64,000 bases of DNA from positions 8,060,001 to 8,124,000 of the forward strand of contig OY727097.1 in NCBI GenBank assembly GCA_963402885.1, read 5' to 3'. The stretch comes from Antedon bifida. Taxonomy: Eukaryota > Echinodermata > Crinoidea > Comatulida > Antedonidae. The notes below the pieces were generated by a model that had not been told where the DNA came from, searched no databases, and saw only the letters and a list, made by a program, of their open reading frames with translations. This document shows positions 38,400-52,600 of this stretch, piece by piece. The position numbers and the translations under genes are program-made. Every line of letters begins with the position of its first letter. The first letter of the stretch is position 1.

Positions 38400-38465
38400 G
38401 GAGTAAAATTCTTTACTCCATGGTTTAATCAGGGAGTTCTTATTTTACAACTCCCTGGTTTAATC
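38391..38465. repeat. double micro-palindrome with GGTTTAATC direct repeats
   Basis: Two adjacent hairpins, ATGGAGTAAA.../...TTTACTCCAT (24 nt) and AGGGAGTT.../...AACTCCCT (26 nt), are separated and bounded by the 9-bp repeat GGTTTAATC (first copy TGTTTAATC). The paralogous site beside the 28-finger gene (about 46028-46042) reads GTTTTATC directly followed by CTACAAATTG, that is, without either hairpin. Confidence 0.9.
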
Positions 38466-39129
38466 CTACAAATTGTGACAATGTAATAACTATATAATAA
38501 TGTATTTACAGATTTTCATATTACACTATTATTATTTTGTATAACAAGCACACAGTGTGAACAGTTTGGCAATAAAAATAACAAATCAACCAACAAAAGA
38601 ATGAGATACTGTATACGTGTGGCTGGTAGATCCTGTCGGGTCCGCTTGACGCGTTCCGACTTCAATTGATCTTCTTGTACTTGTAGCCGCCTCCTTCCCC
38701 TTTTCGCACCTTTCTTAAAATTGCGACTTCAAATTTGTTAACCTAGGCCTACTTGGATCCATTAACTTTATCCTAAAAAACACATTCTACATACGTGTTG
38801 TTTCTATCTCGCCCCCATAACATTCTACACAACTTACTTAAATTCTAGGCCTTTTCGCGAATTTTGCATACTGACGAGGTCACTCTGTACTCCATACCAA
38901 AGATACTATAGCGCCACAAATAGCGCCACCAAATTATTCTCCAAAATGTTCACATTTATATTTCTTTCGTGTTGGTTTTTCATTTGACACTACAGATTGT
39001 GAAAACGTAATCATTTATTCTACTGTATTTACAGATTTTCTTTAATATTATATTGCACACACGATGTGACACAGTTAATACTAAACTAGATATGCAATGA
39101 TTTAAATAAAAATAATTTATTTTTAAAAG

Positions 39130-40469
39130 ATATATTGATTTTGATTGATTGATTTTGTAAGAATCATAATAATTATTTATAAATATGAGACAGGATCTTG
39201 GTAATAATGCAAATACAATAGCCGGTTTCACTGCACATCGAGCCATATATACCTTGATGATGTACACTTGAATACCAATCTGATCAAAGATCCACGCGTA
39301 TGTCATAAACCACACTTAACTCACCGTACACCACTCTAAATGAGTGGTGCAAGAGGCTGGTGGGCCGGTCGTGGCCCTCTATTAGCCCCCCTCGTCTTCT
39401 GAAATTGTCTTTTAAACAGTATGGTTGTGTCAACTTCTACTGTACTGGCAGGGAGAGCATTCCATGAATTTACAACTCGTTGGGTAAAAAAATGACTACG
39501 GCAATTTAATCGAGCATTATTCTTTTTCAATTTATGTTTATGACCCCTAGTGGCGGTATATTCAGACTTTTGAAAAAGTAAATCACTATCAATAGCCTCT
39601 TTGTTAGAAAGAAAATTATATGTTTGAATCATGTCCCCTCTATGTCGTCTTTCTTCTAAGGTTGTTAAATTAAAAACTTTTAACCTATCTGCATAGGGCA
39701 TGCCATGCAAACTAGGTGGTAGCCTAGTTGCTCTCCTCTGAACTTTTTCTAATAAATGAATGTCTTTCCTTAGTTGAGGAGACCATGCCTGAACTGCAAA
39801 TTCGAGATGAGGCCTGACTAATCCAATATAGAGCGATTTAATCATATCAACTGATTTATATTTAATGGATCTTTTAATAGTACCTAAAACTCGATTTGCT
39901 GTTTTGGCTGCTGCTACACATTGTTTACTAGTCTTAAGAGATTTATCAATAATCACTCCCAAGTCTTTTTGTTCTGTTACTTCATCTATGATAACCCCAT
40001 CAAGTTCATAAGAATGATTCGGATTATTAAATCCTAGGTGCATGACATTGCATTTACTACTATTAAAGCTCATTAGGGATTCACGACACCAAAGTGATAA
40101 CTTGTCAATATCATTTTGTAGTACTCCAGGATCAACCTCGGAATGCACACTTCCAAACAATTTAATGTCATCAGCAAATTTTAACAATGAAGAATCAATG
40201 GAAAAATCTATGTCATCAATAAAAATGAGAAAAAGCACCGGTCCGAGGACCGAACCCTGAGGCACACCACTATGAACAGGGGCCCACTCAGATTTCCTAC
40301 CATTCACAACAACCCTTTGAGATCTATCACTAAGCCAATTTTGTATCCACATGCCAAATGGACCTTCAATACCATGAGCCAAAACTTTATTCATCAACCT
40401 TACATGAGAAACGTTATCGAAGGCCTTTTGGAAATCAAAATAAATTAAATTACACTTGTTACAATACAT
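39130..40469 (-). mobile_element. 5'-truncated CR1-like non-LTR retrotransposon (LINE)
   Basis: The open frame 39336-40469 encodes 377 aa of a non-LTR reverse transcriptase. It starts inside the palm: motif A YFDFQKAFDNVSH at residues 10-22, motif B SGVPQGSVLGPVLFLIFIDD at 67-86, and the catalytic FADD at 98-101. A thumb/connection region follows, then the C-terminal block SHFFTQRVVNSWNALPAS. The endonuclease and RT fingers are absent, so this is a typical 5'-truncated insertion (boundary near 40460). The RT frame is intact, suggesting a fairly recent insertion. The 3' UTR probably runs to the (AATC)n tail near 39130. A perfect hairpin overlaps the stop codon. The start methionine of the open frame is not a real translation start. 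It lies between the two zinc-finger genes. Confidence 0.92.
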
Positions 40470-40539
40470 AATAATAAATTTCTCTAGATAAATCGCGCGT
40501 ATAATGTATACTATAAATATATAATTAATAATAATAATA

Positions 40540-40625
40540 AAGAATGAACTTTATATCACAATTCAATTGAGTTCATCACTTTGTCCCAGAAACGTTCAGT
40601 AAGAAATTGACCAGTTGTTTTTTAT
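40540..40625. repeat. solo terminus of the element at 35080-36045
   Basis: TATATCACAATTCAATTGAG then TTCATCACTTTG and AGAAACGTTCAGTAAGAAA match the left terminus at 35085-35150. It lies directly 5' of the CR1-like LINE in this copy of the duplicated region. Confidence 0.75.
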
Positions 40626-40709
40626 GACCATTAGGACCAATTAGTTTCCAAAAGAAAAACAGTTCATCTGACCTTATGAACTTTCCCATCGTAAAACCAT
40701 TAGAAACTA

Positions 40710-41210
40710 GGGAGGTTTCGCAACCTTACGAATACGATAACGAAAACGGATACGTCATACATTTGTGAAACTTTTGAGCTGATCCCCATTTCATATTCGT
40801 AAAGCGTATTCGTGTTGACGAATATCACCAGTCATATTCGTAACTACAAAACGAGTATAGTTTTTGATCTATTTTGCACATTTTGCATTTGAATTAGGAA
40901 TGATTCATGATTATAATATGATTATAGATTTATTGAAAGTAATTTACTAAAGTAATTTACTAAAATGCCAGGTCAATTTAGATAAATAGCAGTTTTTAAA
41001 GTCCTCACTCGCTTTGATGTTACGCTAGGCCTAGGCAACCAAGCAACACGTACCTGCGCTTCGCTCAAATTTACCGCAGTCATATTTTGGACGCGCCTCG
41101 ATATTTCGTTGCCATGCGAAACAGATTTTTTGATGGCTTACGAAAACGAATACGTGTGCGTGACGTATCCGTTTTCGTTATCGTATTCGTAAGATTGCGA
41201 AACCTCTCTA
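40710..41210. mobile_element. DNA transposon with 47-bp inverted termini
   Basis: The left terminus has GAGGTTTCGCAACCTTACGA then ATACGATAACGAAAACGGAT. The right terminus carries the reverse complement with about one mismatch in 47 bp, ending TTGCGAAACCTCTC. TA (possibly CTA) is present at both boundaries. The 500-bp interior lacks an ORF, so it is non-autonomous. The termini are unusually CpG-rich for this region. Confidence 0.85.
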
Positions 41211-41219
41211 TTGACACAT

Positions 41220-41730
41220 ATAATTGACTGACCAATCCATCATGTATTACCTTGAGATACCATTAACCCCTCTATTCCTCCTTTAGTGGGAGATAGAGTG
41301 AGAATAGTTTAATTAAAAACTCACTAAAAATACATTACCCTTAGTATAATGGTACAACCCACCATTAAAAAAAATCTTAGTTTTATAGATCTAGAAAACT
41401 CATTTCGGCCGTCTGGGAACGACCAAATTCATGAAACGCCAAAAAGGACAAATTATGGCCCAGTCTATAGAACGCCACAGAGAGAATTATGTTCATTTAA
41501 ACCAGAGGTATCAGTCGCGCAATGGGCAAAATATATTTTTTTGCCATTTGTATAGATTTAAAGTTATACTGTATTATATCCTTTTATTTTTACCGTCTAA
41601 ATATGTTGGTCATAATGAATATTTATTTAAATGTTTTTTTACATATCCCGAAAAAGATGCGTGTGCTTTAATGTAAACATGTGTGTTGTTTTTTATGAAT
41701 ATGTAAAACATAAGAATAAAAATGTTTTTG
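41220..41730. repeat. segment duplicated at 35140-35600
   Basis: Near-identity to 35140-35600, including GATACCATTAACC, ATGGTACAACCCACCATTAA and the small ORF (here about 41455-41679). This copy carries about 33 bp after CGGCC that the other copy lacks (GTCTGGGAACGACCAAATTC and following). The copies flank the zinc-finger genes. Confidence 0.85.
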
Positions 41731-42639
41731 GCTGCATACTTGTCTAAGTAGACAAAATTATTTCATTTATACATAAATGTATATAAAGTCTAAAATAATG
41801 AAAAGAAATGTACTCACCTGTGAAATAATACACACAACATATCTGACTATTTAATGATAAGTCAAATTCCAGAGACTTAACCTTAGCTGCAAAGGAGGTC
41901 GTGTGATACTTCTTGAACTTTTTTGGGTCTAATTTCTGTGCTGCTTACAATAAAATCCAGCAACAATTGTATCAAAATGCTTGGTAAATTGTAGAATGTA
42001 GATCATGTCATTCAAAGAATTCTACTACAAATAGAAATGTGTTATAATACAATATTGATGTGTATATATGTATGTGGTGGGCCGTTTATTCGAAGGAAGA
42101 AATAAATAAACGCACCCGGAGAATTTATTCGAGGGAGGCATTTATTCAAAGCAGGGCGTTTATTCGAATAAATACGGTGACTGATACGATTTGGAATACT
42201 GTACTACTAGCCATCAAACACAGTATAATATAAAGTAGAAAAGAAAATGCTGACTTTAATTAATTAATTGTTGTACTTTTTACATTTTCTGTTGATTGTT
42301 CAGCATTTAGACTTAGAGGCGCCCTGCATTTTGCATCATCGTCATCATCATTATTATTAAGCGTAATAATATTATTAAGCCTATTAATGTTATTGTTATT
42401 ATTATTAAGCGTAGGCCCTATTGTAGTATAATTGAATCTCAGATAGATTGACAATATTATACAAATAACATTAGATCATAAAAAGTATTTAGTGAATATA
42501 TTCATAAACAGTTATTTAAATTCCCTTGTCATTTTAATATTGGTATGCGAGATGTAGACATACAATATTTCTATGAGTTCAGCTTAGAATTAATAAATCT
42601 ACTATTACATGATAAACCTACCTTCTTTACCTTTACATT

Positions 42640-43222
42640 GGTCACTTACACCAGTCTACAGATGATATATAATACATATGGATAAGGACATACTGTATAT
42701 AACAATAATAATAACAATTAAAAGGTTGAGAGTTTTGTGATTTAATGCAAGATACTTGTGATTATGATTATAATAATATATAATAAATCTTTATTTTAAA
42801 ACAGAGGCTCGTTTACAACAAAATGTTCTTCCACGAGGCCGTATGAAATAAATAAAACTACTGTATTATCACAGTTTATCAAACTGATGAACAAGAAAAT
42901 TATACATTAAAAAAAAGTACTGTATATAAAATGTATATTAATGGATTAATAGATTTAAAGTTAGTAGATAAAATTAAAACAGAAAAGCTAAACAACTATA
43001 AAACCCACTACAACAAAACAGGCTTAAATTAAGAAGAAATTAATTTTTTGAAATTGTTTAGGGAAAGAGCATTTTGTGTTTAATTTCGTTCCAAATTTTG
43101 ACTCCACAGTAAGAAAAACACATTATGTGTATGATTGTCAATGAACTTTAAAACCCCAAATTATTTGACAAATATGTGAAATTGGCAGGGAATGTCTAAA
43201 AATCTATATTGTATTGTAGTTA
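42640..43222. repeat. segment duplicated at 36040-36660
   Basis: The counterpart of 36040-36660, placed immediately 3' of the 28-finger gene and its decayed tail. It differs by small indels in A/T runs and single substitutions. Confidence 0.85.
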
Positions 43223-46017
<2,795 letters not shown>

Positions 46018-46332
46018 GATGTTGGTTTTTTGTTTTATCCTACAAATTGTAAAAATGTATTAACTATATAATGTATTTACAGATTTTCATATTATTATTA
46101 TTTTGCATAACAAGCACACAATGTGAACAGTTAACAATAAAAATAACAAATCAACCAACAAAACAATGAGATATTATAGGCCTAACCTCCTGTGGCTGGT
46201 TGATCCTCTCGAGTCCGCTAAGTATTTTGTACGCGTTCCGACTTCAATTGACGAAGTATAAACAACACCGTACACTGTTAAGGCCCTTTAGCCTGTTACT
46301 TTGCTGGCGAGATGTTTTTGTGGCCTCCTCCT

Positions 46333-47055
46333 TATGGAACGCCTCCTCTGCCTTCAGTTCACATTTAGCATGCAGTACACACCAATTGTCATGCAGTACA
46401 CACCAATCGTCATGCAGTACACACCAATTGTCATGCAGTACACACCAATCGTCATGCAGTACACACCAATGGTCATGCAGTACACACCAATCGTCATGCA
46501 GTACACACCAATCGTCATGCAGTCAAATATTGCGTAATTTATACCGCCACCTATCGACAAAATCGAATATCATGTGACGTTTATTAGACGGCTGTAAAAC
46601 TAAGACTATTTAAACTTCTTTTATGGAATTTAATAATTGCAATGGCCTCCTAGCCGCGCATGTGCCTCGCATATAATAAATTATTGTATATATAAAAAAC
46701 AAAGCATTCACGGAGATGTGTAGCGGTTAAAATAAGTACAGTATGCATTGTCAAGCATAAAAGAAATCTTAGAGTCGATGGCCTAGTTTTACAGCCGTCA
46801 CATGATATTCGATTTTGTCGATAGGTGGCGGTATAAATTACGCAATATTTCACGATTGGTGTGTGCATGCATGACGATTGGTGTGTACTGCATGATGTTT
46901 GGTGTGTACTGCATGACGATTGGTGTGTACTGCATGACGATTGGTGTGTACTGCATGACCATTGGTGAATACTGCATGACGATTGGTGTGTACTGTATGA
47001 CCATTGGTGTGCACTGCATGATAAATGTGAACTGAAGGCAGAGGAGGCGTTCCAT
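46333..47055. mobile_element. fold-back element with minisatellite arms
   Basis: The arms at about 46333-46605 and 46781-47055 are inverted copies separated by a loop of about 175 bp. From the outside in, each arm has TATGGAACGCCTCCTCTG, CTTCAGTTCACATTT, seven to eight 21-bp minisatellite units beginning CATGCAGTACACACC, then CGCCACCTATCGACAAAAT and GGCTGTAAAACTA. CCTCCTTA occurs at both outer boundaries, a possible target-site duplication. It interrupts sequence that is continuous at 38640-38720 beside the 9-finger gene. The layout resembles Drosophila FB elements. ORFs reading CSTHQSS repeats are minisatellite translations. Confidence 0.85.
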
Positions 47056-47059
47056 ACCT

Positions 47060-47270
47060 CCTTACCTTTTTCGCGCCTATCTCTTGTATAAAAATTGCGA
47101 CTCCAAACTTGTTGGATGATCCATTAACTTTTTTTATCCTAAATCTTCCCCTTAGAATACGTTTTACAGACGTGTTGTTTCTATTTCGCGCATAACATTC
47201 TACACAACTTACTTTTTTACCTCCATGATATTACTACTCGGCCTTAATTTCGCATACTGACGAGTTTACG
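47060..47270. repeat. probable 5' flank/UTR shared with 38690-38860
   Basis: ATTGCGACTCCAAACTTGTT, CATTAACTTT, ACGTGTTGTTTCTATTTCGC and AACATTCTACACAACTTACT match 38700-38850 upstream of the 9-finger gene. With 46140-46258 it forms the duplicated upstream region of the zinc-finger genes, probably promoter or 5' UTR, split here by the fold-back element. Confidence 0.7.
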
Positions 47271-47399
47271 GTGTGAAATTCTTTCGTCTTAACTTTCATG
47301 GCTAGGCCTAGGTCTCCTGCCGATAAAAGTACGGAGGCCTCACAGGACATCTACTGATAATGTGCACGGCTGCGCTCTATAGAGGGCGTAATTACTAAT

Positions 47400-48240
47400 G
47401 TTAGCGCAGAGCCGGCCATATATATAAAGAGTTACGACATTGGATTATAGTCACGTGATATGCAGATCAATTTGTGTCAAACTTGTCTCCGTTATTGCAT
47501 GTAAAGTATAGGAGCAAGAAAATACTTTAAACTTTTTCTTATATTTAAAAAAATGTAATTGCACATTTTACGGTGAAATATCGATGTGCACAGCGTACAG
47601 AGGCATTTGCGGCAAAGAATATTGCGCGCGCATGCGCTAGTACATTATAAAGTTCGATTGATTGATTTTGGAACGAAACATCCCATAACTACGTCCTATT
47701 AATAACAACTATGTGATATTTTCAATTCATAATGCATGCTTTGATGACTAAATAAAATAATAAAGTGTCGTGGATATATTTGTTAATATATTGAATAGGG
47801 TATAAACAATATTAAAATAATAAAGGCAAATTATTACAAATGAAATGATGAACGAGTCTCTGAAAGTTTGTGTCAAAAACACACAGAGAGCCATATACTG
47901 TATAAAAAGAGGGGTGAATTTGTGTGTTTTTTGTATTGGTTCATGCTTTGATGTATCCTGACTTGCATGTAAGCCCTAGCATTTATTCTTTTGTTATTAT
48001 AGACACAATATATATATGTTACCAAATTAATACCATTAATAAAATTAATTACTAAAATAAAAACGGAATATAAGCGTTATTTCATAGACAAAAAAATCTA
48101 AAAATAATGCATGAACTATAGGAAAACGCTATACAAAAGAGATGCGCGCGCCCTCAGCGTGCGAATTCTTTGACACAAAAATGGCTTCTAATTTTCAATG
48201 TCGTAACTCTTTATATATATGGCTCTGTGTTAGCGTGCAC
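47400..48240. mobile_element. TIR element with TATATATAA in both ends
   Basis: CATATATATAAAGAGTTACG then ACATTG at 47418-47443 is mirrored by CAATGTCGTAACTC then TTTATATATATGG at 48197-48223, with less exact outward extensions (GCGCAGAGCC / GGCTCTGTGT). The 840-bp element contains no convincing ORF. Confidence 0.7.
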
Positions 48241-48244
48241 TAAT

Positions 48245-49688
48245 TAATAATAATTTGCATTATTCCGACATGAGTTTCGCATTTTTAATAAAGAAATAAT
48301 ATACAATTGTTGTATTCACTATTTCATGTTTTATTTTAATTTTGTTTTTTTTTAAATTTAAATACTGTAGTTGAACAGGAAAGAAGATAAATATGGGACT
48401 GCAGACTCTTGAAGATATAATTATTTTAGCAATCTGACCAATTTTCCTGTTTATTTTACATATGGTTTGTAGGTCAAATAAATAAATAAAATGTACCATC
48501 AATTTATACAGTACTACTTCGTTCAGTCCTAGCAGCACAATGCATTGTTTTGTGTTACATGACAATAAAGAAGAAGGTTATAATGTTATCACTGTACTAG
48601 AAAACCTTAATTCTATGGTTTTCCAGTTTTAACCATAGTATAGGGCCTAGACCTATATATAAATTAACCATTTTTTACTTACCTAGGAAACACCTCTTAC
48701 AATACATGGAATTGTGAAATGAAACAAAAACAGAAAGATAATGTATTGAAATCAAATGTAATACAATGATATATATATATAATAAAAACATGATATGAAG
48801 CATTTTCCATCCAATTACAAGAATTGTTTAATACTGCTGAAACTAAATACACCATTTCATGTATTTCATTTCATGTTCTTTCCTGTTGTGTAAATCTACA
48901 TAAATAACATAAAAACAAATAAAATATAACATTAAATAATGATGCAACTATTCATTTATTTCAACAATATTTACGAGAAGAACTTATATATTTACAATGG
49001 TTTTTTTTTATTTAATAGTATGACGCAGCACTATATCTTGTAAAAGAATGATGATTCCATTTTCATGAGTAAAGTACTCTATTCAAATAAGCAACGTAAC
49101 GTTGTATACTGGGCTCAGTTTGCATGCGTACACATTTGTATTCTTCCATCTACAATCCTGAAACGAAAGCTTGCTATCACTTGCTATTACAACTGTAAAA
49201 AAAAACCGTACATGGAGCATTCACTAAAGATGTAGTGATGATTGATGATAGCACAATAAACAAATGAATGTTCTCTATTTACAGTTGGACCTAATATTTG
49301 TAAACAAAGCAAAACAGCATCTAGTTATTCTAGATTGTCTACGTGACTACAAAACATCCCATACATATACAGTTTTCTTTGAATCTCTGGTGCAATTCTG
49401 CCTGTATTCCTGCCGATTTGTGTACGCTATCATGTTTACCAGTTGGAAAGCTGTAGCAACTGGCAGAAAAGAAGGTACTGCATAGTGTCAGGAGAGACTA
49501 TACAGTATATCATATGGGATGAAAGTTGATGTCAGAAGCTGTGATACTGCACGTTGTTGATTGTTGCTGGACATGATACAGCTCCTGAATTCTTAATTGA
49601 TGGCATTCATGCCAACAATCATGCATAAATCAAACATAGCAACTTAATTTGATCATCCAAGTAGGAGATAGCGCAGTCTAATATCAGT
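48245..49688. other. MED14 3' UTR and downstream spacer
   Basis: Downstream of the MED14 stop (49689-49691, minus strand). AATAAA-type signals on the minus strand occur around 48.96-49.02 kb, so the 3' UTR may be up to about 0.7 kb. The plus ORF at 49264-49485 is probably chance. Otherwise AT-rich with no recognised gene. Confidence 0.45.
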
Positions 49689-52600
49689 TCATACTTTTCC
49701 AGCAGGTAAATTTAGACTTCCCATTAGGTCTCGAATTGCTGGAAATATGGTGCATTCACCTAGAAACGTAGTACATAGTAATTTAATAATTAAAACTGCA
49801 TATTTTTCCCTCAAAGTTCAATTTAATTCAGTTCAATTAAACATATATTCTTAAAAAAATACAGAAAAAAAATGAAGATAACAATTAAAAAGACAAAAGT
49901 AAAAGTTCAAAGATGAGTTCATTATATAACTTGGGACCAGTAAATTGGTCTCACAGTAAAATGATCACCAAATAAGTAAACACATTCAAAATATAAAAAT
50001 GTTTTCGCGCCACGCCTTTAGGCAGTTATATTCAAGAGGGTGGAAGTATTAGGAAACTGTATCACACAGAGGCTTATAGTTTACTACGGCTGGAAAAATG
50101 GGTATTTGGAAACTCGGACTAGGCATGCGCAAACCCCAAAACACTTCTGGGAGAAGAGGCTATTATGAGATACAGTAGGCGAATGGTGCGTATAGATGAA
50201 GAATTGTTTGATTAGTGAGTACGTTTGTGAGTGGCTGGGAAATAAAAAAAAAAGGTGTTTACTGGAATGTTGGGGTATGTGGGTCTCTACAGCCTTAAGA
50301 AGTCTCTACCCCGGAATTTGTAAAGTAGGCCTAATTAGGGAGTTGCGGCCTAATGTAGTTTAGGACTTTTAGGACTGTGTTCATTTCAGACTATATTTAC
50401 GTTACACAAAATGTTTACTAGTGATTGTTAAACAAAACTAATTGATAATAAATCGTTATTTCTTAAATTAAAACAAATTTCAAGTAACTCACTTTATATC
50501 CAAATTTATTTTGATTTTGAAATTTATGTTTATTTTAGCACTTAGTAATTTTGTAAAATGTTGTTTTAAATAATGTTACTGAACAAAAGAAGCATAGGTA
50601 AAGGTTAAAGAGTCTTTCACACCTGTTCCGGCATGGATCCAATTGAACGTCAACATTGTTTTACGCAGCTCCGCTCATATCGATTGGCGCATAGCCGCGT
50701 GAAAACTAAACATTGGCGTTCGATTCGCCGGACTGGAACCGAGCCGGAACAGGTGTGAAAGGCCCTTAATAGGGGTTGTACAGAAATGGAGGAAAAGGTA
50801 TAAAAATAATATTGAATACTTACTGCTATTCATATTGTATTCACTCCAATGTTTCAATACATTTGAAACGAGTGCGGATGTAGGATTATGTTGTAGTGCC
50901 GGCTGCTCCAACTGTAGTGTGGAGTTATTAGGGTAGTGGACAATGGGTATGATGATTGATTGTGGTTCTTGGTTGGGGACATTTCTGGTTAGCTGGATCT
51001 GAAGATGAGCAAATAAGGGCAATTGAAAGAAGAATTACATAATTGAAAGTAGAAATTATAATATTTAATAAAAGCAGAAACACTTCCCATTTGGAAAGCA
51101 AAAATGGCTGGAAATGAATTAAAGTTAAATAATATTTGTTGGTATTACTGTATTAAAAACAAACAAAATATGATACCACAGGGGAAGATAGCTTTAATGG
51201 GTGATACAGGGTAGGGACAGACATAACAAATAATTGTGGGATCCTTAAAGCTCTGTCTACACTATCAAACTAGTTTAACAAAAAAGGTAGTGATATGCCC
51301 AAATATGGTAGTTCCTATATGGACATATCACATTTGTTTGTCACATTATATGATAGTGTAGACCGAGCTTAAAACAGAGGATCTCTCTCTCATCTCTCTC
51401 AACGAGAAGTTGACCCATACAAAAATTGTACACATTTTTGGTCCAACTGTTTTTTTAAACTGCTAAAAAGAGGTGCATTTTTGTTTTGCTTGTTGAAGCA
51501 GAACTCTCCTGTCTCAACAATATGGTGCTTGTCTACCCTGTCCTCCAGCTACGCCTTGGTGTAAATGTACATTGACTTACAAAGATCAGTATCTTTTTGC
51601 TGACAACCACAGCAAGACTACCAAACCCTGCCACTGCTATATTGTTTGGTGGAATTGTCAAGCACAACTGTAGAGACCATTTCAGAGTTCTATCGGGAAC
51701 CTGAAAAATTAGTATCACAATAATTAGGATTAATATATGTATGTTGCACAAACTATATTTAAATGAATAAATTTATTAGAAAAAAGAGAATAGGAAGGGA
51801 TATTTTAAGTAAACATAAAACACACACACACGCTCACATGTATATCTCTTAAAGTGAGATTTCTTGTAAACCCTTTAAAAAAAACAGAAGCAGTTTTCAA
51901 AATCAAATGGGCCCTGAATAGGCAAGCAAAAACTCTGAATCGCGTGACACAAGTGATAGAGGTAGGCATAACCTGTTTTACGTTGACATAAGCATAACCC
52001 CTTTTTAAACCTTACAATTTTTTAGCAGCAACTTTTCGAGGACCATATGTAAAGCACTCGTGAGCTGGATTAGGCACATGGTCTACCTTTAAGAACCCTG
52101 GATGTAGACCATCTTGGATGAAAGTAAATCTTGAACACTTACCAATTCCAATCTCATTAGCTGAATAAAATCATGTAAAATACGAGTTGGTGCGCTGATC
52201 AATCTCATGAAGGCATTCAGGGTGGTTACTTTGTATGGTGGACATGCAACCTATAAAAAGAATAAAAAATACATTTTTCAAAATCAAATATGTCCTGAAC
52301 CCACAGTATGGCATGAATTGTTTACAAATATTTTGTCAAGGATTAAGAATAGTAAGAGTCCTTTCTGTGTCTATATTAAATTACTCTTACGTTGCATGCA
52401 CACTGATTGTCCCTGTAAATTTGAACAAGTTGTAAGTATGATATTCAATATGGAGTAGAACAATGTATTACATGGTTGCAGTGAGTCTATTAAACTTTAA
52501 AGTAACAACAGAGGTTGACAGACAAATATATTGCTTAATTTTGTACTCAATTCAATTTGTAGGCAATAAGTGATTGACAATGGTATATAATAACAAAAAT

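Noticed and set aside
46200..46577. ORF of repeated CSTHQSS and its minus-strand counterparts, also at 46798-47055
   Set aside because: Translation of a 21-bp minisatellite (a multiple of three) in the arms of the fold-back element; all frames stay open for that reason.
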